NCBI RefSeq assembly: GCF_026167665.1 | Contig: NZ_CP098740.1 | Location: forward strand, 2,480,001-2,544,000 | DNA: 64,000 nucleotides | Source: Streptomyces drozdowiczii | GTDB taxonomy: Bacteria; Actinomycetota; Actinomycetes; Streptomycetales; Streptomycetaceae | Direction of reading: 5' to 3' | Shown: in pieces, positions 17,641 to 26,693 of the stretch | Layout: the number at the start of each line of letters is the position of its first letter | How positions within the stretch are numbered: the first letter of the stretch is position 1 | The notes under the pieces: generated by a model | Databases searched by the model: none | What the model was told of the DNA's origin: nothing | What the model saw: the letters and a program-made list of their open reading frames with translations, nothing else | Translations under genes and position numbers: made by a program

Positions 17641-17667
17641 AGGCCACTCCCCAAGAGGTTGACGGAC

Positions 17668-17682
17668 TGCGACAGCGTCGCA
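17668..17682. promoter_or_regulatory. dyad TGCGAC-N3-GTCGCA, possible GntR operator
   Basis: Perfect 6-base arms 28 bases upstream of the gntR start. Confidence 0.35.
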
Positions 17683-17718
17683 ACCGTGGGTTCCGAATCG
17701 CAAGCGCAGGCCACAGTT

Positions 17719-17731
17719 TCACTCGAAGTGA
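17719..17731. promoter_or_regulatory. dyad TCACT-N3-AGTGA
   Basis: Five-base arms in the gntR-chitinase intergenic region; a second possible operator. Confidence 0.3.
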
Positions 17732-17804
17732 TGACATTGAGCGGGCCTGCGCATAGTCCGCCACACGAGGGCGAGAACCCCTTCGAACCGCCTTTGCCAA
17801 ACCC

Positions 17805-17834
17805 TTGACCCCGTTTGGTCCAGACCAATAACTT
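17805..17834 (+). promoter_or_regulatory. chitinase promoter with DasR-type site in the spacer
   Basis: TTGACC (17805-17810), 18-base spacer, TAACTT (17829-17834). The spacer holds TGGTCCAGACCA (17816-17827), one base off the perfect DasR responsive element TGGTCTAGACCA. The -10 ends 8 bases before the ATG at 17843, so the mRNA is nearly leaderless. A bound repressor would sit between -35 and -10. Confidence 0.75.
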
Positions 17835-17842
17835 CTGGCCTC

Positions 17843-19222
17843 ATGCGTCGAAGAACCCTGTCTTCACTCGCCATCGCCGCCTGCGCCATCACGCTCGCGG
17901 CCTCCTTCTCCCCCGCCGCCAACGCCTCGTCCGGGCACGGCAGTCACGGCGGCGGGCACGGCCACCACGGCTCCGCGCCCGAGTACAAGCGCGTCGGCTA
18001 CTTCACCCAATGGGGCGTCTACGGCCGCGACTTCCAGGTCAACGACCTGGAGACGAGCGGCACCGCGGCCAAACTCACCCATGTCAACTACTCGTTCGGC
18101 AACGTCAGTGCGGACGGCAAGTGCTTCACGGGCAATGTGCCCGGCGAGGCCGACGCCTGGGCGGACTACGTCCGTCCGCTCGACGCGGCCAACTCCGTGG
18201 ACGGGGTCGCCGACACCGACGACCAGAGGCTGGCGGGCAACTTCAACCAGCTGCGGGAGCTCAAGGCCAAGCATCCCGGGCTCAAGGTGATGATCTCGCT
18301 CGGCGGCTGGAGCTGGTCCACGCACTTCTCCGACGCGGCCCGCACCGCCGCGTCGCGCAAGGCGCTCGTCGCCTCCTGCATCGACCTGTACATCAAGGGC
18401 AATCTGCCGGTGGACGGGACGCGCGGCGGCGAGGGCGCGGCGGCCGGGCTCTTCGACGGCATCGACATCGACTGGGAATGGCCGGGATCCGCCGGTGACA
18501 CCGACACGGTGTACCGCCCGGAGGACAAGCGGAACTTCACCGCCCTGGTGCACGAGTTCCGCACCCAGCTCGACGCGTACGCGAAGAGCGCGGCCAAGGG
18601 CCGCCACCACGGCGCGAAGCCCAAGCACTACGACCTCTCGGCGTTCGTCCCGGCGTCCCCCGAGAAGATCGACGCCGGCTTCGACGTGCCGCGCATCATG
18701 CGGGACTTCGACTTCGTGAACCTCCAGGGCTACGACTTCCACGTCTCCGGCGAGGCGAAGACGGCCCAGCAGTCCGCGCTGTACGCGAAGGGCGACTACA
18801 GCGTCGACCGGACCGTGCGTGACTGGCTGAAGCGGGGCGCCCCGGCGCGCAAGCTGGTGATGGGCATGCCCTTCTACGGCCAGGGCTGGACGGGTGTGAC
18901 CGGCGGCGGCGACGGCCTCGGACAGCCGGCGGCGGGCCCCGCCCCGGCGACCTGGGCGGCCGGTTACGAGGACTACAAGGCCCTCAGGAAACTGGCCGAA
19001 TCCGGTACGTACAAGGTGCACCGCAACGCGCGTGACGGCAGCGCCTGGCTGTTCGACGGCACCACGCTGTGGACGTACGACGACCCCCAGGTGCTGCGCA
19101 CCAAGACCGCGTACATCCGCGACCACCGGCTCGGCGGCGCGATGTTCTGGTCACTGGACGGCGACACGGAGAACGGCGAGCTGATCACGGCCGTCGACCG
19201 CGGGCTCTCCTCCCGCCGGTAG
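17843..19222 (+). CDS. secreted GH18 chitinase
   Basis: 459 residues. Signal peptide (MRRRTLSSLAIAACAITLAASFSPAANA), a His/Gly-rich linker to about 45, then one glycoside hydrolase 18 domain to the end. The catalytic signature DGIDIDWEW is at 205-213 with the acid Glu212; SLGGWSWS (152-159) is the second conserved GH18 strand. It would cut beta-1,4-GlcNAc links outside the cell. There is no chitin-binding module in this protein; the monooxygenase gene downstream carries one. A DasR-type site in the promoter ties it to N-acetylglucosamine control. A hairpin terminator follows. Confidence 0.95.
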   Translation: MRRRTLSSLAIAACAITLAASFSPAANASSGHGSHGGGHGHHGSAPEYKRVGYFTQWGVYGRDFQVNDLETSGTAAKLTHVNYSFGNVSADGKCFTGNVPGEADAWADYVRPLDAANSVDGVADTDDQRLAGNFNQLRELKAKHPGLKVMISLGGWSWSTHFSDAARTAASRKALVASCIDLYIKGNLPVDGTRGGEGAAAGLFDGIDIDWEWPGSAGDTDTVYRPEDKRNFTALVHEFRTQLDAYAKSAAKGRHHGAKPKHYDLSAFVPASPEKIDAGFDVPRIMRDFDFVNLQGYDFHVSGEAKTAQQSALYAKGDYSVDRTVRDWLKRGAPARKLVMGMPFYGQGWTGVTGGGDGLGQPAAGPAPATWAAGYEDYKALRKLAESGTYKVHRNARDGSAWLFDGTTLWTYDDPQVLRTKTAYIRDHRLGGAMFWSLDGDTENGELITAVDRGLSSRR

Positions 19223-19232
19223 CAACACCCCG

Positions 19233-19268
19233 AGAGGGGCGGCTGCGTACGACGGCGGCCGCCCCTTT
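19233..19268 (+). terminator. terminator after the chitinase gene
   Basis: Nine-base perfect stem (19235-19243 with 19258-19266) extended by weaker pairs and followed by TTTC. Confidence 0.65.
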
Positions 19269-19550
19269 CGCATCACACCCTCGATGTGACGCCTCGCCAA
19301 GGTCTCGTCAAAGTCCCTGCATACAGGCCCTCTTGACGAGTACACGCCCATGAGTATGGTCTAGACCTAAGGTGAGCCGTGGTCGCCCTTGGCGTCCGTC
19401 GGCGCGCGAAGGGCTGCGGGCGGCGCCCCCTCGCCACCGGCCGTACCCCTGCCCCCACCGCGCCGGCACCCCCTGACAAGGCCGCTGCTCGGTGCGGGCA
19501 TGTCCGACCGCTGCCGTCACCCCGCGGCAGTCCTCAGCGAAGGAGTTGGC
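19269..19550. other. promoter and long leader region of the LPMO gene
   Basis: No gene. After the promoter at 19333-19360 there are about 180 bases of leader before the ATG at 19551, with no obvious small reading frame. Confidence 0.5.
19333..19368 (+). promoter_or_regulatory. LPMO promoter with DasR-type site over the -10
   Basis: TTGACG (19333-19338), 16 bases, TATGGT (19355-19360). TGGTCTAGACCT (19357-19368) matches the DasR responsive element at 11 of 12 positions and overlaps the -10. Confidence 0.75.
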
Positions 19551-20264
19551 ATGAACGCGAAGCGAAAACTGGCCCTCGTGCTCGGTGCGGGAGTCGCCCC
19601 CCTGCTCGCGGTGGTCCTGCCCGCCACCACGGCCAGTGCGCACGGTTACGTCTCCTCGCCGCCGAGCCGCCAGGCGCAGTGCGCGTCGGGCGTCGTCGAC
19701 TGCGGCCAGATCAAGTACGAGCCGCAGAGCGTCGAGGGCCCCAAGGGCCTGAGGAGCTGCAGCGGAGGCAACGCGCAGTTCGCCGAGCTGGACAACGACA
19801 GCAAGGGCTGGAAGGCCACCCCGGTCGGCAGCTCCGCCGACTTCTCCTGGACGCTGACGGCCCGCCACGCCACGAGCACCTGGCAGTACTACATCGGCGG
19901 CTCGAAGATCGCGGAGTTCAACGACAACGGCGCGCAACCCGGCGCCACCAAGACCCACCATGTGAACCTCAGCGGCTACAGCGGCCGCCAGAAGGTGCTG
20001 GCCGTCTGGAACATCGCGGACACCGCCAACGCGTTCTACGCCTGCATCGACCTCCAGATCGGCGGAGGCGGCACCCCCGGCGGCGGTGACGGCGGGGACC
20101 CGGGCGACTGCGCCGCCTCGGCGTGGGAGGCCGGCCGCGTGTACAACGGCGGCGACACGGTCTCGTACAACGGGCACACCTGGCGCGCCAAGTGGTGGGT
20201 CCAGGGCGACCAGCCCGGCACGACCGGCGAGTGGGGCGTCTGGGAGGACCTGGGCGCCTGCTGA
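19551..20264 (+). CDS. AA10 lytic polysaccharide monooxygenase with C-terminal chitin-binding module
   Basis: 237 residues. The signal peptide is cut at ASA|H, exposing His31, which with His106 (TARHATS) forms the copper histidine brace. Phe163 in NAFYAC is the probable axial residue. After a Gly/Asp linker (about 172-187), residues 188-237 form a CBM5/12 chitin-binding domain with the AKWWVQ motif. The enzyme oxidatively cleaves crystalline chitin and boosts the neighbouring GH18 chitinase. The ATG at 19551 has a GAAGGAG site. Both genes carry DasR-type sites, so they should be induced together. Confidence 0.96.
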   Translation: MNAKRKLALVLGAGVAPLLAVVLPATTASAHGYVSSPPSRQAQCASGVVDCGQIKYEPQSVEGPKGLRSCSGGNAQFAELDNDSKGWKATPVGSSADFSWTLTARHATSTWQYYIGGSKIAEFNDNGAQPGATKTHHVNLSGYSGRQKVLAVWNIADTANAFYACIDLQIGGGGTPGGGDGGDPGDCAASAWEAGRVYNGGDTVSYNGHTWRAKWWVQGDQPGTTGEWGVWEDLGAC

Positions 20265-20271
20265 CGCGCGT

Positions 20272-20301
20272 CCCTCCGCGGGGCTCCGGCCTCGCGGAGG
20301 G
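20272..20301 (+). terminator. terminator after the LPMO gene
   Basis: Nine-base stem 20272-20280 with 20293-20301, 12-base loop. Confidence 0.55.
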
Positions 20302-20318
20302 GTACGTACGGGGCAGGG

Positions 20319-20383
20319 CTCATGCCGCGTGCTCATGGCGCCTCCTCATGCCGCGCACTCATGCCGCGTCCTCATGCCGCGTA
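20319..20383. repeat. five 13-base tandem repeats across the end of the SDR gene
   Basis: Five back-to-back 13-base units starting at 20319, 20332, 20345, 20358 and 20371; the core is CTCATGCCGCG, unit 2 being the most diverged. The last unit contains the stop codon and last codons of the SDR gene, so the array looks like a duplicated gene end. Confidence 0.85.
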
Positions 20384-21187
20384 CGACTCGTTCCGCGCGC
20401 GGCCCTCGGCGGCGAGGACCTTGCGCGTGACGCGCTCGGCGATCGCCGCGACCAGGGCGCGCGGCCGACGCGGCAGCAGGTGTGCGGACAGGGAGTTGCC
20501 GAAGCCCGGGGTGACATAGGCGCGGTCGCGGTCGAGGGCGGCCAGCGCGGCGCGCACGACCGGCTCCGGCGTGCTCATCGACCCGTTGACGGCCGCCTCT
20601 CGGGTCCCGATGGCCTCGAAGAACGGCGTGTCGACCGGCCCGGGGCAGAGGGTGAGCACGCGCACGCCGCGTCCGCGGCACTCCTGGCGCAGGGACAGCC
20701 CGAAGTTCAGCACGAACGCCTTGGCGGAGCTGTAGACCGCGAAGTACGGGGCGGGCTGGAAGGCCGCGGTGGAGGCGACGTTGACGACGGCACCGGTGCC
20801 GCGTTCCAGCATGCCGGGGAGCAGGGCGTGGGCGAGGCCGACGAGCGCGACGACGTTGACCATCAGCTGGTCGTGGTCGCGCTCCGCGTCGATGTCCTCG
20901 AAGCGGCCGCAGGTTCCGAACCCCGCGTTGTTGAACAGCAGCCCGATCCGCAGGCCGAGCACGTCGAGCCGGTCGGCGACGGCGCGGGCGGCGCCGGGCT
21001 CGGCGAGGTCCTGGACGAGGACGTGGGCGCGCACGCCGTGCTCGACCTCCAGCCGCGCGGCGAGGGCGGTGAGCCGGTCCTCCGAACGCGCGACCAGGAC
21101 GAGGTCGTGCCCACGGGCGGCGAGCTGGGCGGCGAACTCCGCGCCGAGCCCGGAGGAGGCACCGGTGACGAGGGCGGTTGCGGACAT
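20372..21187 (-). CDS. short-chain dehydrogenase/reductase (classical SDR)
   Basis: 271 residues. NAD(P)-binding TGASSGLG at residues 8-15, NNAG near 90, catalytic Ser in NVASTAAF and YSSAK (Tyr-x3-Lys). Arg34 after VLVA suggests NADP(H). Substrate unknown. ATG at 21187, with a GGGAG-type site, divergent from a TetR gene 160 bases away; SDR/TetR pairs of this sort are often a repressor and its target. The 3' end merges with a tandem repeat array. Confidence 0.93.
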   Translation of the reverse strand: MSATALVTGASSGLGAEFAAQLAARGHDLVLVARSEDRLTALAARLEVEHGVRAHVLVQDLAEPGAARAVADRLDVLGLRIGLLFNNAGFGTCGRFEDIDAERDHDQLMVNVVALVGLAHALLPGMLERGTGAVVNVASTAAFQPAPYFAVYSSAKAFVLNFGLSLRQECRGRGVRVLTLCPGPVDTPFFEAIGTREAAVNGSMSTPEPVVRAALAALDRDRAYVTPGFGNSLSAHLLPRRPRALVAAIAERVTRKVLAAEGRARNESYAA

Positions 21188-21224
21188 GGAGGTCTCCCTG
21201 GGAGAGGGCTGAATGGACCGAACA

Positions 21225-21238
21225 CCTGAAACATCAGG
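21225..21238. promoter_or_regulatory. dyad CCTGA-N4-TCAGG, possible TetR operator
   Basis: Perfect 5-base arms 37 bases upstream of the SDR start. A second, wider repeat (21277-21284 with 21313-21320, TCTACCCA/TGGGTAGA) lies nearer the tetR gene. Confidence 0.4.
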
Positions 21239-21347
21239 GTACCCATTACCCCGCTAACTGCAACACTCATGTCCCATCTACCCAAAAAATGGCGCACGGG
21301 TGTTACGTTTCCTGGGTAGAGGCGGCGGAACGGACAAGGAGTGGACG

Positions 21348-21932
21348 ATGGCCGGTGAGACGGCGGCACGGCCGCTGCGGGCGGACGCGGAGCGCAGCGT
21401 GCGCCTGATTTTGGAGGCGGCGGAACGCCTGCTCTCCAAGGACCCCGGGGCCTCGATGGAGCAGATCGCGGCCGAGGCGGGCGTGTCCCGCACGACGATC
21501 CACCGCCGCTTCGCACACCGCCAGGCGCTGATCGACGCCCTGGCCCTGTCGGCGGCCCGCCAGCTCGCCCAGGCGGTGGCCGACGGCCGCCCCACCACCG
21601 CCCCGCCCCTGGTGGCCCTGCACCGGATCACCGCGAACGTCCTGGAGGTCAAGGGCGCCTGGACCTTCGCCCTGAGCCTCCCCGCGACCCCCGGCACGGA
21701 GGCGGCGGCGCTCCACGAATCGATGACCGAACACTGCCTCACGGTCCTCTCCCGAGCCCGCGAAGCCCACCTCATCGCCCCCACGTCCGACCTCCCCTGG
21801 CTCCAACGCGTCTACTACGCCCTGCTCGGCGAGACGTTGCACGGCAACCCGAACGACCCGGTAACGGACCCGGACGCGCTGGCGGCGCGAGTGGTGGAGA
21901 CGTTCCTGCACGGGGCGGGGGGACGGGGCTGA
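21348..21932 (+). CDS. TetR-family transcriptional regulator
   Basis: 194 residues. The N-terminal helix-turn-helix is at about 15-62 (ILEAAERLL, MEQIAAEAGVSRTTIHRRF). The all-helical C-terminal ligand domain is the variable TetR type. The ATG at 21348 follows AAGGAG. It probably represses the divergent SDR gene and itself. Confidence 0.92.
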   Translation: MAGETAARPLRADAERSVRLILEAAERLLSKDPGASMEQIAAEAGVSRTTIHRRFAHRQALIDALALSAARQLAQAVADGRPTTAPPLVALHRITANVLEVKGAWTFALSLPATPGTEAAALHESMTEHCLTVLSRAREAHLIAPTSDLPWLQRVYYALLGETLHGNPNDPVTDPDALAARVVETFLHGAGGRG

Positions 21933-21972
21933 GGCATCCCGGGTTGTCAGTGCCCACTGCTTTCATGACGCC

Positions 21973-22596
21973 ATGGGCACCGCACGCGACACCGCAGCCC
22001 TCCTCCCCGACCCCGAGGAACTCCGCGCCCACTTGAGGGCACTGGCGGTCCTGGATGCCGCGATCGGCGACGACCCACTGTTCGTCTGCTACACCTTCGA
22101 TACGGCGTGGGGCCCCGACGAGGAAGTGGCCCTGATGAGCAACGGCTCGGGCGACGACTTCTCCGTCCACTTCACCCCGGCCGGCGTGCTCATCCGGGGC
22201 TTCGACCACGAGTCGGCGATGAGCCCGTACGTGAACGAGGAGGTCTGGCCGGGCCTCATCGAGGACGTACCGGCCTCACTGAGCCCGATCCTCCGCGATC
22301 CGGCCTTCCGCGATGAGGACATCGACATCCCACGCGTCACCGCGTGCCTCTGGCAGGAGACCGGCGACCCCCTCTGGCACACCGGCGCATCCATCGACTT
22401 CCCGGCGGACAACGCGTCCCCGGACGGCTCCGGCTTCCTCTTCGGCCTCCTCACGGACCGCTCCCCCGAGGCCGTCCAGGCGTACTTCGAGGACTACTAC
22501 GAACGCCCCGTCCCCCTGGAAGCCATCCACCACGCCCTGACGGGCCTCCCCCTCACCCCTGCGATAACGAAAGCCCTCAGCCGATCCACCCCGTGA
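21973..22596 (+). CDS. hypothetical protein
   Basis: 207 residues with no family I recognise. Acidic, soluble, no signal peptide or membrane helix. Conserved-looking patches are VCYTFDTAWGPDEEVALMSNGSGDDF and DFSVHFTPAGVLIRGFDHESAMSPY, which suggest a beta-rich fold. Codon use is coding-like throughout. The ATG at 21973 lacks a good ribosome site. Its last 20 bases overlap, tail to tail, the 3' end of the next gene on the other strand. Confidence 0.7.
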   Translation: MGTARDTAALLPDPEELRAHLRALAVLDAAIGDDPLFVCYTFDTAWGPDEEVALMSNGSGDDFSVHFTPAGVLIRGFDHESAMSPYVNEEVWPGLIEDVPASLSPILRDPAFRDEDIDIPRVTACLWQETGDPLWHTGASIDFPADNASPDGSGFLFGLLTDRSPEAVQAYFEDYYERPVPLEAIHHALTGLPLTPAITKALSRSTP

Positions 22597-22969
22597 TGGC
22601 ATCGGCCAGCGCCTGGCCGCCCTCCTGAACCGCAGTGCCGACAACCAGTGCGGGCAACGTCCGTGCCAGCTGCAACAGCACACCCTCGTCGGGCGGTGAC
22701 GCGGTGAGCTGGGCGTCGATCGTCTCCGTCATGCCGCGCAGGACGGGCGCGGTGGCCAAGTCCTGCTGGTGCCGCTCCAGTTCGGTGCGGAACGCGGTGA
22801 GCAGGTCGCGTACGTCCTCGGGCCCTGCGGTGTGCCGGACCGACGCCGACTGGTGCACACCGCGGATGTCCCGTCCGACGACGTTCTGAATCGGGGCGAT
22901 GCTGTCGCCGCCGATGTGGATGGCCGAGCTGGGTTCCCTGTCCGGGTCGGGGCGTCGACGGCCGATCAT
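22577..22969 (-). CDS. small protein with N-terminal GD-APIQN-G motif, partner of the membrane protein
   Basis: 130 residues. After a basic start, residues 17-40 (IHIGGDSIAPIQNVVGRDIR and on to Q40) match the last 30 residues of the membrane protein encoded just upstream: identical G, D, A, P, I, Q, N, V, G, I, G, V, Q at matching places. The rest (45-130) is predicted helical. The ATG at 22969 overlaps the upstream stop by one base (TGATG) and has GGAGG 6 bases before it, so the two are translationally coupled. A short shared motif at the C-terminus of one protein and the N-terminus of its partner is how amyloid or RHIM-type signalling pairs are built; that role is inference. Confidence 0.75.
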   Translation of the reverse strand: MIGRRRPDPDREPSSAIHIGGDSIAPIQNVVGRDIRGVHQSASVRHTAGPEDVRDLLTAFRTELERHQQDLATAPVLRGMTETIDAQLTASPPDEGVLLQLARTLPALVVGTAVQEGGQALADAITGWIG

Positions 22970-24768
22970 CACTTGCCTCCTTGGGGTGCGCTGCCCTGGC
23001 TCACGCCACTGATGTTGCTGCCGGCAACGTTCTGGATCGGTGCGTGGTTGTCGCCGTACACCTGGATGTTGGTGATCACAGCAGCCACCTGCTGTTCGTA
23101 GGGGGCGGTATCGACCCCCAGCTCTTCGAGATACTCGGCAACAGTCCGAAAGACACAGGTCTGCATGAGAACGACATGCCTCTTGGCATCGTCGCTCTGG
23201 TGCATGTCCGTGACCTCCTCCATGGAGTAGCGGTCACGCACACTGACGGGGTCCTTCTCCTCGCCCCGGCCGCCGCCGCTCTCTTCCAGGTGCTTCGCCG
23301 GCCCCCGCCCGAAGCGGGCCGCGAACCGCCAGGCAGCCAACGGACCCACCACCGCGTCCAACAAGGACTGCACGGTGAGCCAGCGAAGGAGCCGGAAGTG
23401 CCGGAGCGCCAGCGGCGCGTCCGTCCCGCGCAGCTCGTTGTACACCGGTGTCACGACGTGCGGCCGGACCGTCAAATGGAGTTCCCCGCCCTCCAAGGCC
23501 GCGTGAACGAATACGGTGACCACGACCTCGCCGTCCCAGGTCACGCACTGAGCACGCATATACAGGCGGTCAGGCACACTTGACGGCGATTGCCGGCCCC
23601 GGCCACGAAGTTTCGGCTCCCCCGCCTTGGCGTTTCGCGCACGCCGAAGCCACAGATCCGACGGAAGGCCGACCACATCGGAGGCCGTGAAGCCCGGCAG
23701 CGGTTCGGTGATCTCCTGCGGACCTCGCCCCAGGTCCCGCAGCGCCTCACGCATGCGAGCCAACAGCTCCCGGTCCTCGAACGGTTCAACCGCCCCGTTC
23801 GCGCTCTTGGGCTTCAGCGGAACGATCATGTCCGCGATGCCCCAGACGTAGCGCCCGGCACCGACGAATCGCTCCGGTACGTCGTAAGGCAGCTCGATCA
23901 GCCCCTGCCCGTCCTTCAACCGAGCTATCCGCCGCTTGCCCTTCGGGGCCACCCACGGCAGCCGCCCGGAGGCAATCTCGCCGCCGACGATCCGGCCGAG
24001 CGACGCGCGGGCCACGAGCCGATCCGCGGCAAACACCACGGCTCCGCCGATGAGCAGCACAAACGGCGCGAAGACCAATTCGAGTCGTATGCCGATGACT
24101 TGGCCGCCAATGGGCCATGCGTAGGGAACGACAGCCAGCAGCCACGGCAGGCACAGCACCAAGTACGCCAGGCCGGGCCGGGAAGAACGACCCACTGCCC
24201 TCGGCTTCCGCTCCGCCCGGGCCGCCGCCCAGCGCAGGAAAAGCGCCAGAAGGGCGGCGGTGCCCCAGACCGCAGAAGCCCAAGGAGCGACACTCGCGAC
24301 GGCCACGAACACGAGGAGAAGCGCCGCGCGCCGCGCCCAGCGCCGCCGCCGGACACGAAGACCGTGCGCCGCCACCGGCTCGAGGTCGAACCCGTAGGAC
24401 GGGACCGGCAACGGAGGCCCGTGCACAACATGATCGACGACCCACTGGGCCATCTGCTCCCCCAGAGGGGGACAGTCGTCGCTGCCCTCGAGGTAAATCC
24501 GCCGTCGAGCACTCCGGCGCGGCTTCTCGGGCTTGTCGCCTTTACCCAGAAGCTTGCGCCACCACGCCCTGATGGGCTTCAAGCGGTCAGGGCGCGCATA
24601 CATGCTCTGGCACAACAGCTTGGTCACCACAGATGCCCTGGGGTTCACCTCGTCGCCGCGCGACCCGGCATCGTCCGGCGCCATCCGGTTCTGGCTAGGA
24701 ATCCCCGGAAGCCCTCCCGCCGCCTCGCCCGCATGCCGCTGGGCACGCAGCTCCCGTTCCCGCCCCAT
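22969..24768 (-). CDS. four-helix membrane protein with C-terminal GD-APIQN-G motif
   Basis: 599 residues from the ATG at 24768. The N-terminal about 140 residues are basic and soluble. Four membrane helices lie near 148-164, 167-182, 199-217 and 229-248. A soluble domain of about 320 residues follows (strands such as DRLYMRAQCVTWDGEVVVTVFVHAAL). The last 32 residues carry IQVYGDNHAPIQNVAGSN, the same motif as at the N-terminus of the downstream partner. I recognise no enzymatic motif. A receptor or effector at the membrane that recruits the 130-residue protein through the motif would fit, but this is inference. The start is uncertain; alternatives are 24834 or 24801. Confidence 0.8.
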   Translation of the reverse strand: MGRERELRAQRHAGEAAGGLPGIPSQNRMAPDDAGSRGDEVNPRASVVTKLLCQSMYARPDRLKPIRAWWRKLLGKGDKPEKPRRSARRRIYLEGSDDCPPLGEQMAQWVVDHVVHGPPLPVPSYGFDLEPVAAHGLRVRRRRWARRAALLLVFVAVASVAPWASAVWGTAALLALFLRWAAARAERKPRAVGRSSRPGLAYLVLCLPWLLAVVPYAWPIGGQVIGIRLELVFAPFVLLIGGAVVFAADRLVARASLGRIVGGEIASGRLPWVAPKGKRRIARLKDGQGLIELPYDVPERFVGAGRYVWGIADMIVPLKPKSANGAVEPFEDRELLARMREALRDLGRGPQEITEPLPGFTASDVVGLPSDLWLRRARNAKAGEPKLRGRGRQSPSSVPDRLYMRAQCVTWDGEVVVTVFVHAALEGGELHLTVRPHVVTPVYNELRGTDAPLALRHFRLLRWLTVQSLLDAVVGPLAAWRFAARFGRGPAKHLEESGGGRGEEKDPVSVRDRYSMEEVTDMHQSDDAKRHVVLMQTCVFRTVAEYLEELGVDTAPYEQQVAAVITNIQVYGDNHAPIQNVAGSNISGVSQGSAPQGGK

Positions 24769-24912
24769 GACTCCGCCCCCGTTGTTCGGTACGGCGGGCA
24801 TCCTTGTCGCGCCCGGCAGCGACGACCAGACCACAAACGCAACATTGCTCGCATATCTTCACACCCGTGCGGATTGTCCGAATCCAACCCCTCGGACCGC
24901 CCTATCGGAGCA

Positions 24913-24942
24913 TTGGTGTACACATGGCACACTCGGTACGCT
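24913..24942 (+). promoter_or_regulatory. leaderless promoter and TGTACA operator of the toxin-antitoxin pair
   Basis: TTGGTG (24913-24918), 18 bases, TACGCT (24937-24942), then 7 bases to the ATG at 24950. The palindrome GTGTACAC (24916-24923) contains TGTACA, the core bound by YefM-type antitoxins, placed over the -35. Confidence 0.6.
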
Positions 24943-24949
24943 TGACTGC

Positions 24950-25219
24950 ATGACGCAGCCGCAACCCATAGAGTCCATCCGCGCCGTACGCGCGCACCTG
25001 GCGGAGGTCGTGGAGCGTGCCGACCGGGACGACGTACCCACCGTGATCACCCGACGGGGCAAGCAGGTCGCCGCCATCGTCTCCATCGAGGTGCTGCGCA
25101 AGTACCAGGAGTGGGAAGAGCGCGAGATCAACCGGATCATCGACGAGCGTATGGCCGACTCCGCACCCGGCATCCCGATCGAGGACGTCATGAGGGAGAC
25201 GCTGGAACGCGGTGAGTAA
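24950..25219 (+). CDS. Phd/YefM-family antitoxin
   Basis: 89 residues. The start SIRAVRAHLAEVVERADRDD and the strand VPTVITRRGKQVAAIVSIEVL are the DNA-binding fold of the Phd/YefM family. The charged C-terminal helix (WEEREINRIIDERM) should wrap the toxin. The ATG at 24950 is leaderless. The toxin gene overlaps its end by 8 bases. Antitoxins of this type repress their own operon. Confidence 0.93.
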   Translation: MTQPQPIESIRAVRAHLAEVVERADRDDVPTVITRRGKQVAAIVSIEVLRKYQEWEEREINRIIDERMADSAPGIPIEDVMRETLERGE

Positions 25220-25475
25220 GTACCGAACCGTCTTTCGCCCCGAGGCGCAGGCCGAGCTACGGAAGATCCCTCGCGGCATGGCCCTGCGCATCCTGGCCAA
25301 ACTGGCCGAGCTGGAGAGCGATCCCCTGGGCTTCAACACCACCGCGCTCGTGTCACAGCCGGACCGTCGCCGCCTGCGAGTCGGCGACTACCGAGTCGTG
25401 TACACGATCGACAACGGAGAGGTCGTGGTGTGGGTCGTCCATATCGGTCATCGCTCCACCGTGTACGACACCTGA
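25212..25475 (+). CDS. RelE/ParE-superfamily toxin
   Basis: 87 residues, normal length. The fold pattern is clear: YRTVFRPEAQAELRKIP, GFNTTALVSQPDRRRLRVGDYRVVYTID, and VVHIGHRSTVYD at the end. The LRVGDYRVVY strand with its Arg residues and the terminal VGHR-like HIGHRSTVY are typical of RelE mRNA interferases that cleave mRNA in the ribosome. GTG start overlapping the antitoxin gene, so coupled. A terminator follows. Confidence 0.92.
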   Translation: MSKYRTVFRPEAQAELRKIPRGMALRILAKLAELESDPLGFNTTALVSQPDRRRLRVGDYRVVYTIDNGEVVVWVVHIGHRSTVYDT

Positions 25476-25525
25476 TCTCCGCGGAACCCCGTGACTGCAC
25501 CCACGACACAGCCCGGGCACGCACG

Positions 25526-25556
25526 AAGGGGCCGACTCCCAAGGAGTCGACCCCTT
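25526..25556. terminator. bidirectional terminator between the toxin gene and ychF
   Basis: Fourteen-position stem with one mismatch (25526-25539 with 25543-25556), 3-base loop, with AA/TT ends on both sides. Confidence 0.75.
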
Positions 25557-25604
25557 CTGAACCGCACGCTTGCCACGTCAGTGACGCGGCGACGTGTCAT
25601 CCGC

Positions 25605-26693
<1,089 letters not shown>

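Noticed and set aside
20319..20383. Tandem repeats as a CRISPR array
   Set aside because: Units are 13 bases, directly adjacent, with no spacers and no cas genes.
23590..24945. 451-residue plus-strand frame over the membrane protein gene
   Set aside because: Pro/Arg-rich shadow of the minus-strand membrane protein with no hydrophobic pattern of its own.
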